Source: Undibacterium sp. 5I1 (lineage in GTDB: Bacteria > Pseudomonadota > Gammaproteobacteria > Burkholderiales > Burkholderiaceae_D). Taken from it: DNA of 64,000 nucleotides. The notes beneath the pieces are model-generated. The model saw nothing but the letters and a program-made list of their open reading frames with translations. It was not told the origin of the DNA and did not search any database. The translations under genes were made by a program, and so were the position numbers. Positions 54,059 through 63,877 of this stretch are shown here, one piece after another; positions within the stretch are counted from its first letter, which is position 1; every line of letters starts with the position of its first letter. The DNA lies in the NCBI RefSeq assembly GCF_034314085.1, contig NZ_JAVIWI010000001.1, positions 1,984,001 through 2,048,000 on the forward strand, in the 5' to 3' direction.

Positions 54059-54134
54059 TCCCTGATAGCTCAGTTGGTAGAGCGACGGACTGTTAATCCG
54101 CAGGTCCCTGGTTCGAGTCCAGGTCGGGGAGCCA
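54059..54134 (+). tRNA. tRNA-Asn (GTT), second copy
   Basis: Identical over all 76 bases to the copy at 53921, 62 bases downstream. The shared block starts one base earlier (TTCCCTGA). Both are read from the promoter at 53880, and a terminator follows at 54142. Confidence 0.97.
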
Positions 54135-54141
54135 AATAATT

Positions 54142-54176
54142 AAGGGGTCGCATGCAAATGCGACCCCTTTTGTTTT
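54142..54176 (+). terminator. Rho-independent terminator after the tRNA-Asn pair
   Basis: AAGGGGTCGCAT / ATGCGACCCCTT, twelve perfect pairs with a four-base loop, followed by TTTTGTTTTT. Very strong. Confidence 0.93.
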
Positions 54177-54285
54177 TCGCTCAAATGTTATTCCGATGCA
54201 TTTGTTGGGAAATAATCGGTCAGTCTCTTTTTAAATCTGGCGCATAAATTGTCCTGTCCAAGCTAATCCAAGTTTCTAAAGAACA

Positions 54286-54309
54286 AAAGCCCGACATCAA
54301 TCGGGCTTT
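54286..54309 (-). terminator. Terminator after the exported methyltransferase gene
   Basis: AAAGCCCGA / TCGGGCTTT, nine pairs, six-base loop. On the minus strand it is followed by TTTTGTTC, so it ends the gene at 54386-55246; on the plus strand the T run is TTTCATTTT. Confidence 0.75.
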
Positions 54310-54385
54310 CATTTTCAAGCATCCAATACATCAGCAAATACATCAGCAAATCAATCCGCGATCACACCATCATTAAGTAAGCTTT

Positions 54386-55246
54386 CTACGGCTTAACGAA
54401 ACGCAAAGTAAAGCGGTCGCTCTCACCGATCTCTTTGTATTTCTGACGATTATTTTCTTTATCAGCGTAGGTCGGCGGCAGTGTCCAAACACCTTTCGCA
54501 TAATCCTTTGTATCTTTAGGATTAGCATTCACTTCACTCTTCCCCACCAATTTAAATCCTGCTTGCTGGGCTAATGCGATGACATACTCTTCTGGCAAAT
54601 AGCCGGTATCAATTAATTTTGCGTCTAAAGTTTTACCAGCAGCCGCGCGATGATCAACCACACCTAACACACCGCCCGGTTTAAGCACGTCGAACATCGC
54701 CTTGAAGGTAGGGACTTCTGTATGATCTCCGACCCAGTTATGCACGTTTCTAAAGGTCAGCACGTAGTCAGCTGAGTTTGCCGGTCCAAATTGCGGTGCG
54801 GCTGGATCAAAATTAATTGTCCTTGCTTTGCTGTAGCGCTCAGGATCTGCAAGAAATTTTTTATTTTGTGCGTCTGCTGTTCTGTTCTGATATGCAGCGC
54901 TGCTAGCAGACACTTTATTGCCGTCAATATTGGCGGCAATGTAATGGCCCTTCTCTTTTAAAAAAGGTGCCAGTATCTCGCCATACCAAGCTGATCCGCC
55001 CGGAGTAATTTCGATCACCGTCGCATTAGCTTGAACACCAAAAAATTCCAAGGTCTGTTTTGGGTGGCGATATTGATCTCGCGCGCGATTTTCGTCAGAA
55101 CGCCAAACACCTTTGATAACGGTGTCTAAGCCGGAATCAACTACGTTAGTTTGTGCTACAACGGGGTTGAGCACGCCGCAAAGCAGAGCACTAACGGTCA
55201 GAAATAAACGTGATTTATTGATTAAATGAGATTGGGGGAAGTTCAT
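54386..55246 (-). CDS. Exported class I methyltransferase-like protein
   Basis: 286 residues. Residues 1-32 are a signal peptide (LFLTVSALLCGVLNPVVAQ, cleavage after VAQ). The rest has a Rossmann-type SAM methyltransferase pattern: VIEITPGGSAWYGEILAPFL (motif I with Glu-x-x-x-Gly-Gly), YIAANIDGNK, ADYVLTFRNVHNWV (motif IV region) and LKPGGVLGVVDHRA. SAM is not known to be available in the periplasm, so the activity is puzzling. Single gene, minus strand. Confidence 0.82.
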   Translation of the reverse strand: MNFPQSHLINKSRLFLTVSALLCGVLNPVVAQTNVVDSGLDTVIKGVWRSDENRARDQYRHPKQTLEFFGVQANATVIEITPGGSAWYGEILAPFLKEKGHYIAANIDGNKVSASSAAYQNRTADAQNKKFLADPERYSKARTINFDPAAPQFGPANSADYVLTFRNVHNWVGDHTEVPTFKAMFDVLKPGGVLGVVDHRAAAGKTLDAKLIDTGYLPEEYVIALAQQAGFKLVGKSEVNANPKDTKDYAKGVWTLPPTYADKENNRQKYKEIGESDRFTLRFVKP

Positions 55247-55411
55247 GAATTATTCCTAGCATTTTTAAATGAGCATTAGCACTGCCTGGCTCCACTTAGG
55301 TTCAACAAGGAGATGGGTCAGAGCTATCTATTTGAAACAGTAGACCAAGCATTGTCACAACAATTCTGCATACATTGAATATATTTTTATGGTACGTCAT
55401 TCTCTACAGAA

Positions 55412-55498
55412 GAATATACTCATCATAGTATATTTTAACTGTCCATATATTAACTGGACAGTAAGCCAATTTAAGAAAATATAATGGGGAGTATATTC
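55412..55498 (+). repeat. 85-bp dispersed element, copy 7
   Basis: The best preserved copy: perfect ten-base terminal inverted repeat GAATATACTC / GAGTATATTC, GTATATTTTAA, hairpin CTGTCCA-N9-TGGACAG, and AAAATATAATGGGG before the right end. 87 bp. Confidence 0.85.
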
Positions 55499-55600
55499 AA
55501 GCAATGTTTGCAGTATCAAGCTAAAACAAAAATTCCTCTTGCATTACCTGCCCCAATTATCTGCCCCATTAAGTCAGAATAAGCATGCCACATAAAATTA

Positions 55601-55646
55601 AAGCCAGACATGATTGAAATCTTGAAATTTCAATCATGTCTGGCTT
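55601..55646 (-). terminator. Perfect 20-bp hairpin, probable terminator of the thrS-merR operon
   Basis: Arms at 55601-55620 and 55627-55646 are perfect inverses over 20 bases (starting AAGCCAGACATG), six-base loop. On the minus strand TTTAATTTTATG follows. It lies 46 bases after merR. The stem is longer than usual for an intrinsic terminator. Confidence 0.75.
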
Positions 55647-55691
55647 AAAAGGTGACGCTAAGGTGCTTCGTTCACCAGCACCAGCATCAAA

Positions 55692-56066
55692 TCAGCGCTT
55701 TAACAAATTGAGCACTGCATGCAGTTCTTCGCGAATCTGTAATAAATTAACCGGGATTGTTACTTCCATTTCATTCAGCTCATCTTTGATCGTTGCATGC
55801 AAATTCAATTTATTTCTTGCACCATTAATCGTAAAACCCTGCTCATATAAAAGTTCGCGGATACGGCGTATCAACAAGACTTCGTGATGCTGGTAATAAC
55901 GGCGATTGCCACGTCGTTTTACCGGTTTTAATTGAGTAAACTCCTGCTCCCAATAACGTAATACATGTGGTTTGACACCACACAATTCACTGACTTCACC
56001 GATAGTAAAATAGCGTTTCGCTGGTATCGGCGGCAACACAAAAGCATCGATCTTGATTTCGCTCAT
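55692..56066 (-). CDS. MerR-family regulator downstream of ihfA
   Basis: 124 residues. The MerR helix-turn-helix begins KRYFTIGEVSELCGVKPHVLRYWEQEF, quoted in two parts as KRYFTIGEVSELCGVKPHV and LRYWEQEF, with the wing RRGNRRYYQHHEVLLIRRIRELLYEQG cut as RRGNRRYYQ and RELLYEQGF. The C-terminal helix is short with no metal cysteines. This gene follows ihfA in many betaproteobacteria; its target is unknown. Eight bases after ihfA, so cotranscribed. Confidence 0.9.
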   Translation of the reverse strand: MSEIKIDAFVLPPIPAKRYFTIGEVSELCGVKPHVLRYWEQEFTQLKPVKRRGNRRYYQHHEVLLIRRIRELLYEQGFTINGARNKLNLHATIKDELNEMEVTIPVNLLQIREELHAVLNLLKR

Positions 56067-56074
56067 AAAGGAAT

Positions 56075-56488
56075 TCAGGCAGCATGTGCAAGGGGTTGAC
56101 TACCTGCAGCGTCGACCATTCCTTTAAGTTTTTGGCTAGCATGGAATGTCACAACACGACGCGCGGTAATAGGAATTTCTTCACCAGTTTTCGGGTTACG
56201 GCCAGGACGCTGGGGTTTATCTCGCAATTGAAAATTACCAAAGCCAGATAATTTTACCGCCTCGCCTCTTTCTAACGCATCACGAATCTCGTCAAAAAAA
56301 GTTTCCACCATATCTTTGGCTTCACGTTTATTCAAACCAACTTGTTCAAACAAGAGTTCTGCTAACTCTGCTTTGGTCAAGGTAGGTAAGTCTCGTTCCG
56401 CTTGTGAACGTGCTTTTGCTTCACGCATCGCCCGGTTCAAATCTGCATCAAGAACTGATTGCAGTTCGGCGGAAGTCACTTCATTCAT
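56075..56488 (-). CDS. ihfA: Integration host factor alpha subunit
   Basis: 137 residues. The core starts at [20 protein letters not shown] and contains the DNA-intercalating arm [21 protein letters not shown], shown as [12 protein letters not shown] and [13 protein letters not shown]. An N-terminal extension of about 38 residues, absent from the 99-residue E. coli protein, is usual in betaproteobacteria. IHF bends DNA and assists sigma-54 promoters, such as the one at 35497 in this window. Eighth gene region of the thrS operon. Confidence 0.96.
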   Translation of the reverse strand: MNEVTSAELQSVLDADLNRAMREAKARSQAERDLPTLTKAELAELLFEQVGLNKREAKDMVETFFDEIRDALERGEAVKLSGFGNFQLRDKPQRPGRNPKTGEEIPITARRVVTFHASQKLKGMVDAAGSQPLAHAA

Positions 56489-56608
56489 TCTTTTTTAATC
56501 CTACTTGCTGAAAATCAAAGCGATCATCTTAAGCAGCTATGCAAAATGAGATCGCGATAATTTTTATTTATTTAGACGCACTGTCAGGTACATTGCGGCG
56601 GAGTTATC

Positions 56609-59035
56609 TCAACGTAATCTTGCTGAGAATTTACTTGCAGCTGCAGCCAGTAAAGATGCCATTGCAGCTTCTACCTTATCATCTTGCAGCGTACTTTGAG
56701 TATCTTGCAAGCTAAAGCGGAATGCAAGACTTTTCTCGTCAGACTCCAGTCCCTTACCACGATATTCATCAAATAAAACAACGGCTTGCAAGATTTTACA
56801 TGTTTCGTTTGACTTCGCCTCAGCAAAGAAAACATCGAGTAAATCTTGAGCAGAAATTGTTTGTTTTACTAATAAAGCAAGATCACGAGTGACCGCTTGA
56901 AATTTTGAAATTTCTTGATAAATCGGTAGCGTAATGGATTGCAGACTTTGCGTATCTACTTCAAAAACGACTGGCGCTAAAGGTAAATCATATTTTTGCT
57001 GCAAACGTGGATGTAACTCGCCAACGATGCCCACTACTTTGCCATCACACTCAATACTAGCAGAGCGCCCTGGGTGCAAAGCTGGATGTTCAACTTTACT
57101 AAAGCGCAAAGTTTTAGGTGCAAACAAGGCTTCCAAGTCCGCTTTAATATCAAAGAAATCGACATTGCGTGTTGCCTGACCCCACTGTTCTTCAACTACG
57201 GGACCATATGCAAGTGCGGACAGACGCTTCGGCTGATCATAACCAGCAATCGTCAGAGGACCGTCTGGAATGGCCGCATTGCGCAGATAGATCGCACCAA
57301 TTTCAAAAATGCGCACACGGTTCATCTTGCGATTTAAATTGTAGCGCGCATTAGCAACCAAACTAGCGATCAAACTGCTGCGCATCGCGCTCATATGACT
57401 GGCAATTGGATTCAGTAATTTAATCGGGGCGTCATTACCTACAAAATCTTTTTCCCAAGCCTCTTCTACAAAACTATAGTTGACGACTTCTTGGTAATCC
57501 ATGTCTGCAATTTGACGACGGACTGTAAATAAAGAACGCTGATTTTCTGGCACAATGCGCATCGCGTTTGCTGCGATGGGAGGTAACGCAGGAATATTTT
57601 CAAAACCATAAACCCGGACGACTTCTTCAATCAAGTCCTCTTCGATTTCAATATCAAAACGATAGGATGGTGGCGTTACCAGGAATTCTCCCGGAGTTTG
57701 CTTAAACGCCAATCCCAAACGGGTAAATATATCGGCGATCTGCGCATCGTTCAATGCAACACCAATCACTTTAACCGCACGCGCCGTACGCAAAAGCACC
57801 GCAGGGCGCTTTGGTAAATTAACGATCAGGTCAGTGACTGGGCCGACTTTGACTTGCGTGCTACCACCACAAATTTCTACGATCAAGGCAGTAATACGTT
57901 CAATATGCTCGACTGTCGTCGCGTAGTCCACGCCGCGCTCAAAGCGATGTGCCGCATCTGTAGAAAAATTATAACGGCGCGCCCTACCCTGTATCGCTTG
58001 CGGCCACCAGAATGCTGCTTCCAGATAAATATTCTGCGTTTCGAGCGTTACGGCAGTAGAGTCACCACCCATGATGCCGGCCAAAGATTCGATCTCTTTG
58101 TCATCTGCAATGACGCCTATCCATTCATCTACTGCAACGGTATTGCCATTCAATAGTTTTAATGACTCCCCCGTTTTGCCCCAACGCACATCCAGACCAC
58201 CGTGGATTTTATCCAAATCAAATACATGGGTTGGACGTCCAAGTTCTAACATCACATAATTAGAAATATCGACTAAGGCAGAGATTGGCCGCTGACCGCT
58301 GCGCTCAAGACGCTGCTTCATCCAGTCTGGTGTCGGAGCTTTGGCGTTAACACCGCGAATAACCCGACCACTGAAACGTCCACACAAATCAGGCGCAGAT
58401 ATTTTAACGGGTAAAGTTTCTTGCAGAGTGACTGCTACCGAATGAATTTCAGGCAGCGTTAACACGGTACCGGTTAATGCCGACACTTCACGCGCAACAC
58501 CCAATACGGACAGGCAGTCTGCCTTATTCGGGGTCAACTTGATCGTGAATTTAAGATCATTTAATTGATAGTAATCCCGGAAATTTTGTCCGACCGGCGC
58601 GTCTACAGGCAAATCCAATAAACCGCCCTGATCGTCTGATAATTTTAATTCACGGGCAGAGCACAACATGCCTTGCGATTCAACACCACGCAATTTACCA
58701 ACTTTGATCTCGAACGGTTTGCCATCGGCACCCGGCGGCAATACCGCACCCGCCATAGCACACGGCACTTTCATACCAACACGCACATTCGGTGCACCAC
58801 ACACAATATTGAGCAGAGTACCGGTGCCAACATCTACCTGACAAACGTTGAGGCGATCAGCATCAGGATGCTTGGAAATCTCACGAATTTCTGCAACGAC
58901 TACATTACTAAAAGGCGGTGCGACAGCTTCTACTTCTTCTACTTCTAATCCAGACATCGTGAGTAAGTGTGACAACTCATCCGAAGTCATCTTCGGATCA
59001 ACCATAGTGCGTAGCCAGTTTTCAGAAAATTGCAT
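56609..59035 (-). CDS. pheT: Phenylalanyl-tRNA synthetase beta subunit
   Basis: 808 residues, the family length. It begins [21 protein letters not shown]; the tRNA-binding OB domain, B3/B4 editing domain ([17 protein letters not shown]), B5 domain and C-terminal anticodon-binding FDX-ACB domain ([14 protein letters not shown]) are recognisable. It forms the alpha2-beta2 enzyme with PheS, encoded 111 bases upstream on the minus strand. Confidence 0.96.
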   Translation of the reverse strand: MQFSENWLRTMVDPKMTSDELSHLLTMSGLEVEEVEAVAPPFSNVVVAEIREISKHPDADRLNVCQVDVGTGTLLNIVCGAPNVRVGMKVPCAMAGAVLPPGADGKPFEIKVGKLRGVESQGMLCSARELKLSDDQGGLLDLPVDAPVGQNFRDYYQLNDLKFTIKLTPNKADCLSVLGVAREVSALTGTVLTLPEIHSVAVTLQETLPVKISAPDLCGRFSGRVIRGVNAKAPTPDWMKQRLERSGQRPISALVDISNYVMLELGRPTHVFDLDKIHGGLDVRWGKTGESLKLLNGNTVAVDEWIGVIADDKEIESLAGIMGGDSTAVTLETQNIYLEAAFWWPQAIQGRARRYNFSTDAAHRFERGVDYATTVEHIERITALIVEICGGSTQVKVGPVTDLIVNLPKRPAVLLRTARAVKVIGVALNDAQIADIFTRLGLAFKQTPGEFLVTPPSYRFDIEIEEDLIEEVVRVYGFENIPALPPIAANAMRIVPENQRSLFTVRRQIADMDYQEVVNYSFVEEAWEKDFVGNDAPIKLLNPIASHMSAMRSSLIASLVANARYNLNRKMNRVRIFEIGAIYLRNAAIPDGPLTIAGYDQPKRLSALAYGPVVEEQWGQATRNVDFFDIKADLEALFAPKTLRFSKVEHPALHPGRSASIECDGKVVGIVGELHPRLQQKYDLPLAPVVFEVDTQSLQSITLPIYQEISKFQAVTRDLALLVKQTISAQDLLDVFFAEAKSNETCKILQAVVLFDEYRGKGLESDEKSLAFRFSLQDTQSTLQDDKVEAAMASLLAAAASKFSARLR

Positions 59036-59146
59036 AATTCAGCCGTGTAAATATTCAATCATTAATACGATTTTTTACCAAAACCGCATAGGAAATTTGA
59101 TGAGGAGATATAAGTTAAAAATCAAACGATCGTCATCGATTTCAAC

Positions 59147-60163
59147 TTAATTAAACTGCTTCAGGAAGCGCAAATCTCCCTCATAAAATAAGCGCAAATC
59201 ATTGATGCCATAGCGCAGCATTGCCAAGCGTTCCAGGCCGGAACCAAAGGCAAAACCGATGTATTTTTCTGGATCCATTCCCATATTTTTGATCACAGTT
59301 GGATGCACCTGACCGGATCCGGACACCTCCAGCCAGCGACCTTTTAATGGACCACTACCGAAGGCAATATCGATCTCCGCGGATGGCTCCGTAAATGGGA
59401 AGTAAGAAGGACGAAAGCGTACTTGCAAATCATCGGTCTCAAAAAAAGCTTTGACGAAATTTAAATAAACGCCTTTTAAGTCAGCAAAGCTGATGTTTTC
59501 ATCAATCCATAAACCTTCAACTTGATGAAACATCGGCGAGTGCGTTGCATCACTATCTACGCGGTAAGTTCGGCCAGGAGCAATCACTTTGATCGGCGCT
59601 TGATTCATACGTGCATAGCGCACCTGCATAGGACTGGTATGTGTACGCAGTAGCAAGGGCTTTCCGGTACTGTCGTTACCGTCAATATAAAAAGTATCTT
59701 GCATCGACCGTGCAGGATGATTCTCTGGGCTGTTCAATGCGGTGAAATTAGTCCAGTCATTTTCGATCTCAGGACCGTCCGCCACATCAAAACCGATAGA
59801 GTGGAAAATTTCCTCAACTCGGTGCCAGGTACGCATTACCGGATGAATACCGCCCATACCACGGCCACGGCCGGGCAAACTAACGTCAATCGCCTCGGCA
59901 TTCAAACGACTCTGCATTTGTGCATTAGATAAGGCATCACGCCTTTCTGCGAGCAGCGCTTCAATTTGTTCTTTTACCGCGTTGATAATCGCGCCTTGCA
60001 CTTTGCGCTCGTCTGGTCCTAGCTTGCCGAGGCTCTTCATTTGCTCAGTAATCTGTCCGGTCTTTCCAAGATAAAGTGCCTTGGCATTTTCCAGTGCAGC
60101 AGCGTCTTGGGCGGCAGTAAAATCTGCGCGCGCTTGAGTTACGAGAGGATCTAAGGGATTCAT
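59147..60163 (-). CDS. pheS: Phenylalanyl-tRNA synthetase alpha subunit
   Basis: 338 residues. N-terminal coiled coil (1-100) followed by the class II catalytic core: [14 protein letters not shown], motif 2 [34 protein letters not shown] (motif 2/3 region in two parts, [10 protein letters not shown] and [10 protein letters not shown]) and motif 3 [17 protein letters not shown]. Ala/Gly determinants of phenylalanine specificity are not examined. Preceded on the minus strand by a terminator/attenuator at 60202-60239. Confidence 0.96.
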   Translation of the reverse strand: MNPLDPLVTQARADFTAAQDAAALENAKALYLGKTGQITEQMKSLGKLGPDERKVQGAIINAVKEQIEALLAERRDALSNAQMQSRLNAEAIDVSLPGRGRGMGGIHPVMRTWHRVEEIFHSIGFDVADGPEIENDWTNFTALNSPENHPARSMQDTFYIDGNDSTGKPLLLRTHTSPMQVRYARMNQAPIKVIAPGRTYRVDSDATHSPMFHQVEGLWIDENISFADLKGVYLNFVKAFFETDDLQVRFRPSYFPFTEPSAEIDIAFGSGPLKGRWLEVSGSGQVHPTVIKNMGMDPEKYIGFAFGSGLERLAMLRYGINDLRLFYEGDLRFLKQFN

Positions 60164-60201
60164 GCGATTATTCCCGAAAGGGAAGTTGAAAATTGAACAC
60201 T

Positions 60202-60239
60202 AAAAATAAAACGGGGCACAGGATTCAACCTCTGCCCCG
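60202..60239 (-). terminator. Terminator or attenuator between rplT and pheS
   Basis: On the minus strand CGGGGCAGAGG / CCTGTGCCCCG form a GC-rich stem with a loop of six bases, followed by TTTTATTTTT. It lies between rplT and pheS and may attenuate pheST, as in other bacteria; no Phe-rich leader peptide was found in the 130-base gap. Confidence 0.8.
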
Positions 60240-60293
60240 CTCATATTGCGGCATTGCTCAACCAGAAACTAGCGAGCAAACCGCACCTAACAA

Positions 60294-60653
60294 TTACGCT
60301 GCCAGGTTGGCCTTAACTTGATTAACAATCGCAGCAAATGCTGGCTTGTCAGTCACTGCCATATCGGCCAAAACCTTACGGTCCAGTTCGATAGAGGCTT
60401 TTTTCAGACCATTCATGAACACGCTGTATGTCAGACCGTGTTGACGACTAGCTGCATTGATACGCGTAATCCACAAAGCGCGGAATACACGCTTCTTATT
60501 ACGACGGTCACGGTATGCATATTGACCAGCACGCATAACTGCTTGCTTGGCAACACGATATACCTTGCTACGACGACCGCGATAGCCCTTGGCTAAATCG
60601 AGAACTTTCTTATGACGGGCACGAGCTGTAACCCCACGTTTTACTCTAGGCAT
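60294..60653 (-). CDS. rplT: Ribosomal protein L20
   Basis: 119 residues, the family length, beginning [20 protein letters not shown] with the basic N-terminal extension that binds 23S rRNA, and containing the [20 protein letters not shown] segment. L20 also represses its own operon in E. coli by binding the rpmI leader. 27 bases after rpmI on the minus strand. Confidence 0.98.
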   Translation of the reverse strand: MPRVKRGVTARARHKKVLDLAKGYRGRRSKVYRVAKQAVMRAGQYAYRDRRNKKRVFRALWITRINAASRQHGLTYSVFMNGLKKASIELDRKVLADMAVTDKPAFAAIVNQVKANLAA

Positions 60654-60680
60654 AGTAACTCCTTAAATAGTGAGTAGAGG

Positions 60681-60878
60681 TTAAGCTGTTGGCATCATGC
60701 GCATGACTGATGTTACGTCTGCTGCATTAACGTTCGTGATACCGCGCAATTGGCGTTTATTCTTGGTAGTTTTCTTAGTCAAAATATGACGTTTGAAAGC
60801 GTGACCACATTTAATAGTTCCACCCGGACGCACGCGAAAGCGCTTCTTGGCAGAGCTTTTTGTTTTCATTTTAGGCAT
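60681..60878 (-). CDS. rpmI: Ribosomal protein L35
   Basis: 65 residues, beginning [20 protein letters not shown], a classic L35, and ending with VMRMMPTA. It sits between infC and rplT in the conserved infC-rpmI-rplT order. 157 bases separate it from infC and could hold the L20 control structure, which I cannot fold by eye. Confidence 0.98.
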   Translation of the reverse strand: MPKMKTKSSAKKRFRVRPGGTIKCGHAFKRHILTKKTTKNKRQLRGITNVNAADVTSVMRMMPTA

Positions 60879-61035
60879 AAAACACCTGTCTGTTTAGGAC
60901 AGTTCCTTTTTAACATGATTGTAGGTGGCAACGATTACGATGCACTTGGATGCCTACTCTCACTTGTTGGAGCATGAAATCGAGTCCATACTCATCGCAA
61001 AAAACGCCGATTTGCATCAACGATTTTCACAAATC

Positions 61036-61557
61036 TTATTTCTTCTTCTTTGGCGCAAGAATCATGATCATCTGACGACCTTCCATCTTTGGAAACTGCT
61101 CAACTTGGCCATACGGTTCCAAATCCACCTTTAGGCGTTCCAGCATACGCATGCCAATCTCTTGGTGAGCCATCTCACGACCACGGAACCGTAAGGTGAT
61201 TTTGGTCTTATCGCCATCATCCAAAAACTTCGTCAAATTACGCAATTTGATGTTGTAATCACCATCATCAGTGCCAGGACGGAATTTGACTTCCTTCACC
61301 AGAATGACTTTTTGCTTTAACTTGGCTTCATGCGCCTTCTTTTGCTCTTGATACTTAAATTTGCCGTAGTCCATCAATCGGCAAACTGGAGGTTGTGCAG
61401 TAGGCGCAATCTCCACTAAATCAACATTAGCCTCTTCGGCAAAACGAAAGGCTTCACTTAGTTTAACGATGCCCAGTGGCTCGTTCTCAACGCCAGATAA
61501 GCGCACTTCTGGCGCCGTAATTTCACCGTTGATGCGATGTGACTTGTCAGTAGCTAT
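61036..61557 (-). CDS. infC: Translation initiation factor IF-3
   Basis: 173 residues. The family N-terminus in betaproteobacteria is [20 protein letters not shown]. In this sequence the codon before GCT ACT GAC is ATA, at 61557-61555, so infC starts with the rare codon ATA. AAGGA lies seven bases upstream. A TTG in frame at 61572 lies next to that site and would be wrong. IF-3 discriminates against rare start codons, so ATA allows autoregulation, as for AUU in E. coli. The C-terminal domain ends [12 protein letters not shown]. Confidence 0.95.
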   Translation of the reverse strand: MATDKSHRINGEITAPEVRLSGVENEPLGIVKLSEAFRFAEEANVDLVEIAPTAQPPVCRLMDYGKFKYQEQKKAHEAKLKQKVILVKEVKFRPGTDDGDYNIKLRNLTKFLDDGDKTKITLRFRGREMAHQEIGMRMLERLKVDLEPYGQVEQFPKMEGRQMIMILAPKKKK

Positions 61558-61615
61558 TGCAGTTTCCTTCAAAAATTCAATAATTTGGCTGTGCTCTTTC
61601 GCACAACAATCCTGA

Positions 61616-63523
61616 TTAAGACTTCATTAAGATGTCATTTTTAAGACGATCTAAAAACGCTTCTTGGGACATGACTCCCAAATCCAGATTGCCACGCGTA
61701 CGCACAGCCACTGTGTTTGCATCCCTCTCTTTATCACCGATCACGATGATATAGGGTAATTTCTGCATTGAATGCTCACGTATTTTATAGGTTATTTTCT
61801 CATTACGCAAATCCGTGTGCACTCTAAACCCTTGTTTCTTCAGGTTTTCTGCGACGGATTTAGTATATTCAGCCTGGGATTCCGAGATATTTAACACTGC
61901 AATTTGTACCGGAGCCAGCCATAAAGGCATAGCGCCAGCGTGATTTTCAATCAAAATACCGATAAAACGCTCCATCGAGCCAACAATCGCCCGATGCAAC
62001 ATCACAGGAATTTTGCGCGAATTATCATCCGATACATATTCAGCATCCAAGCGACCAGGCATAGAAAAATCGACCTGCATAGTGCCAACCTGCCATGCGC
62101 GCCCTAAACTATCTTTTAAGTGGTACTCAATCTTAGGACCATAAAATGCGCCCTCGCCTGGCAACTCTTCCCAAGCAACGTCGCATTGACGCAAAGCTGC
62201 GCGTAAAGCTTCTTCGGCTGTGTCCCAAACCTGATCAGAACCAATACGATTGTCAGGACGCAAAGCGATCTTGATGAAAATATGCTCAAAGCCGAAGTCT
62301 GCGTATACCTTCATTGCCTGAGCATGGAAAGCTGCAACTTCAGGCAAAATTTGCTCTTCAGTACAAAAAATATGTCCGTCATCTTGAGTAAAGCCGCGTA
62401 CTCGCATGATGCCATGCAGAGCACCTGAAGGCTCGTTGCGGTGGCACTGACCAAACTCGCCGTAACGTAAAGGCAGCTCACGATAACTGCGCATATTTGC
62501 GTTAAAGATCTGAACATGTCCAGGACAGTTCATTGGCTTTAATGCGTAGTTCCGGTTTTCAGATTCAGTGGAGAACATATTTTCACGGTAATTCTCCCAA
62601 TGCCCTGTGCGCTCCCACAGAGTGCGATCCAGAATTTGCGGCGCCTTTACTTCTTGGTAGCCACAATCTTGATATACCTTGCGCATGTATTGCTCGACCT
62701 GCTGCCAAATACTCCATCCTTTTGGATGCCAGAAAACTAGGCCAGGCGCTTCATCTTGAAAGTGGAATAAATCTAATGATTTACCCAACTTACGATGATC
62801 GCGCTTTTCAGCTTCTTCCAGCATATGCAAGTAGGCCTCTTGCTCCTCTTTTTTTGCAAATGCAGTTCCATATACGCGTTGCAACATTTCGTTCTTAGAA
62901 TCGCCACGCCAGTAGGCGCCAGCCAGCTTCATCAGTTTAAAAACTTTCAGCTTGCCGGTTGAAGGCACGTGCGGACCACGACACAAGTCGGTGAAGTTGC
63001 CTTCTGTGTAAAGTGATACATCTTGGTCAGCGGGAATCGATTCTATGATTTCTGCTTTGTACGCCTCACCGATTGATTTAAAGTAAGCCACTGCCTCGTC
63101 GCGTGGCAATACCTTGCGAGTTACTGGCTCATCTTTTTTCGCCAACTCCTGCATTTTCTTTTCGATTGCGGCCATATCATCTGGTGTAAATGGGCGCTTA
63201 TAAGAGAAGTCATAATAAAAGCCATTTTCGATCACAGGGCCAATAGTGACTTGCGCATCAGGAAACAACTCTTTCACTGCGTATGCCAGCAAATGTGCTG
63301 TCGAATGACGGATCACATCAAGACCATCAGCATCTTTGTCGGTCACGATCGCCAGATCAGCATCAGAGGAAATCAGGTAAGACGTATCTACCAATTTACC
63401 ATCTACTTTGCCAGCCAAAGCAGCTTTAGCTAAGCCTGCGCCAATACTAGCGGCAACTTGAGCCACAGTAACAGGTGAGTCGAAATGACGCTGCGAACCA
63501 TCGGGAAGTCGAACTGAAACCAT
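61616..63523 (-). CDS. thrS: Threonyl-tRNA synthetase
   Basis: 635 residues from ATG 63523 with GGAGA upstream; a longer frame to 63571 has no family support. TGS domain (1-60), editing domain with [19 protein letters not shown], zinc-binding core with [11 protein letters not shown], motif 2 [19 protein letters not shown] and the anticodon domain. It charges tRNA-Thr and edits serine. It opens the translation operon thrS-infC-rpmI-rplT-pheST-ihfA-merR. Confidence 0.97.
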   Translation of the reverse strand: MVSVRLPDGSQRHFDSPVTVAQVAASIGAGLAKAALAGKVDGKLVDTSYLISSDADLAIVTDKDADGLDVIRHSTAHLLAYAVKELFPDAQVTIGPVIENGFYYDFSYKRPFTPDDMAAIEKKMQELAKKDEPVTRKVLPRDEAVAYFKSIGEAYKAEIIESIPADQDVSLYTEGNFTDLCRGPHVPSTGKLKVFKLMKLAGAYWRGDSKNEMLQRVYGTAFAKKEEQEAYLHMLEEAEKRDHRKLGKSLDLFHFQDEAPGLVFWHPKGWSIWQQVEQYMRKVYQDCGYQEVKAPQILDRTLWERTGHWENYRENMFSTESENRNYALKPMNCPGHVQIFNANMRSYRELPLRYGEFGQCHRNEPSGALHGIMRVRGFTQDDGHIFCTEEQILPEVAAFHAQAMKVYADFGFEHIFIKIALRPDNRIGSDQVWDTAEEALRAALRQCDVAWEELPGEGAFYGPKIEYHLKDSLGRAWQVGTMQVDFSMPGRLDAEYVSDDNSRKIPVMLHRAIVGSMERFIGILIENHAGAMPLWLAPVQIAVLNISESQAEYTKSVAENLKKQGFRVHTDLRNEKITYKIREHSMQKLPYIIVIGDKERDANTVAVRTRGNLDLGVMSQEAFLDRLKNDILMKS

Positions 63524-63595
63524 TTTAAGTCTCCATGTCAGCAATATTTGCCGAGTACTTACAACGTTCAAAAGAAATTACAGAAAATACAGACG

Positions 63596-63626
63596 AAAAA
63601 AAACGCGAGCTAGCCGCGTTTTTTTC
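63596..63626 (-). terminator. Terminator between tRNA-Val and thrS
   Basis: AAAAAAAACGCG and CGCGTTTTTTTT around a seven-base loop AGCTAGC. It is symmetric and works on the minus strand after tRNA-Val. Read-through would then give thrS its transcript from the tRNA promoter; no separate thrS promoter was identified in the 70 bases below it. Confidence 0.85.
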
Positions 63627-63760
63627 AATAATTACAAACGAAAAAGACCCTCGACTAACGTCGCTCACAAATTGCTGTGATCGTAGTTCGCGGTGTCATA
63701 ACCATGATGCCTTTCTCGCTCTTACCTATATTGCAACACAATGTGCCACATAATTAAATC

Positions 63761-63837
63761 TGGTGGGCGGTGCAGAATTCGAATCTGCGACCCCTTGGAT
63801 GTCGACCAAGTATTCTAACCAGCTGAACTAACCGCCC
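63761..63837 (-). tRNA. tRNA-Val (GAC)
   Basis: 77 bases with encoded CCA. On the minus strand the acceptor is GGGCGGT / ACCGCCC, D arm GTTCAGCTGGTTAGAAT, anticodon stem CTTGG / CCAAG, loop TCGACAT with anticodon GAC, T arm with GATTCGAATTC. Position 33 is C, not the near-universal T. Val is from the anticodon; the position before thrS is conserved in betaproteobacteria. Confidence 0.85.
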
Positions 63838-63848
63838 GAAGAGCCGAG

Positions 63849-63877
63849 ACTATAGCAAACCGCGCCGAAAACGTAAA
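63849..63877 (-). promoter_or_regulatory. Promoter of tRNA-Val
   Basis: On the minus strand TTTACG, 17-base spacer, TATAGT, ending 11 bases before the tRNA. The hexamers match consensus at four and five positions. Confidence 0.65.

Larger units (their letters stand above)
55247..55691. other. Intergenic region between methyltransferase and merR
   Basis: It contains a well-preserved dispersed element (55412-55498) and a perfect 20-bp hairpin (55601-55646). The part before 55412 must hold the promoter of the minus-strand methyltransferase gene, which I cannot place. Confidence 0.55.

Noticed and set aside
53936..54139. 67-codon open frame across the two tRNA-Asn genes (NPQVPGSSPGRGA repeated)
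   Set aside because: It is a reading of the tRNA sequences themselves, a well-known spurious protein.
61558..61572. TTG start for infC
   Set aside because: It lies at the ribosome site itself; the family N-terminus and spacing fit ATA 61557.
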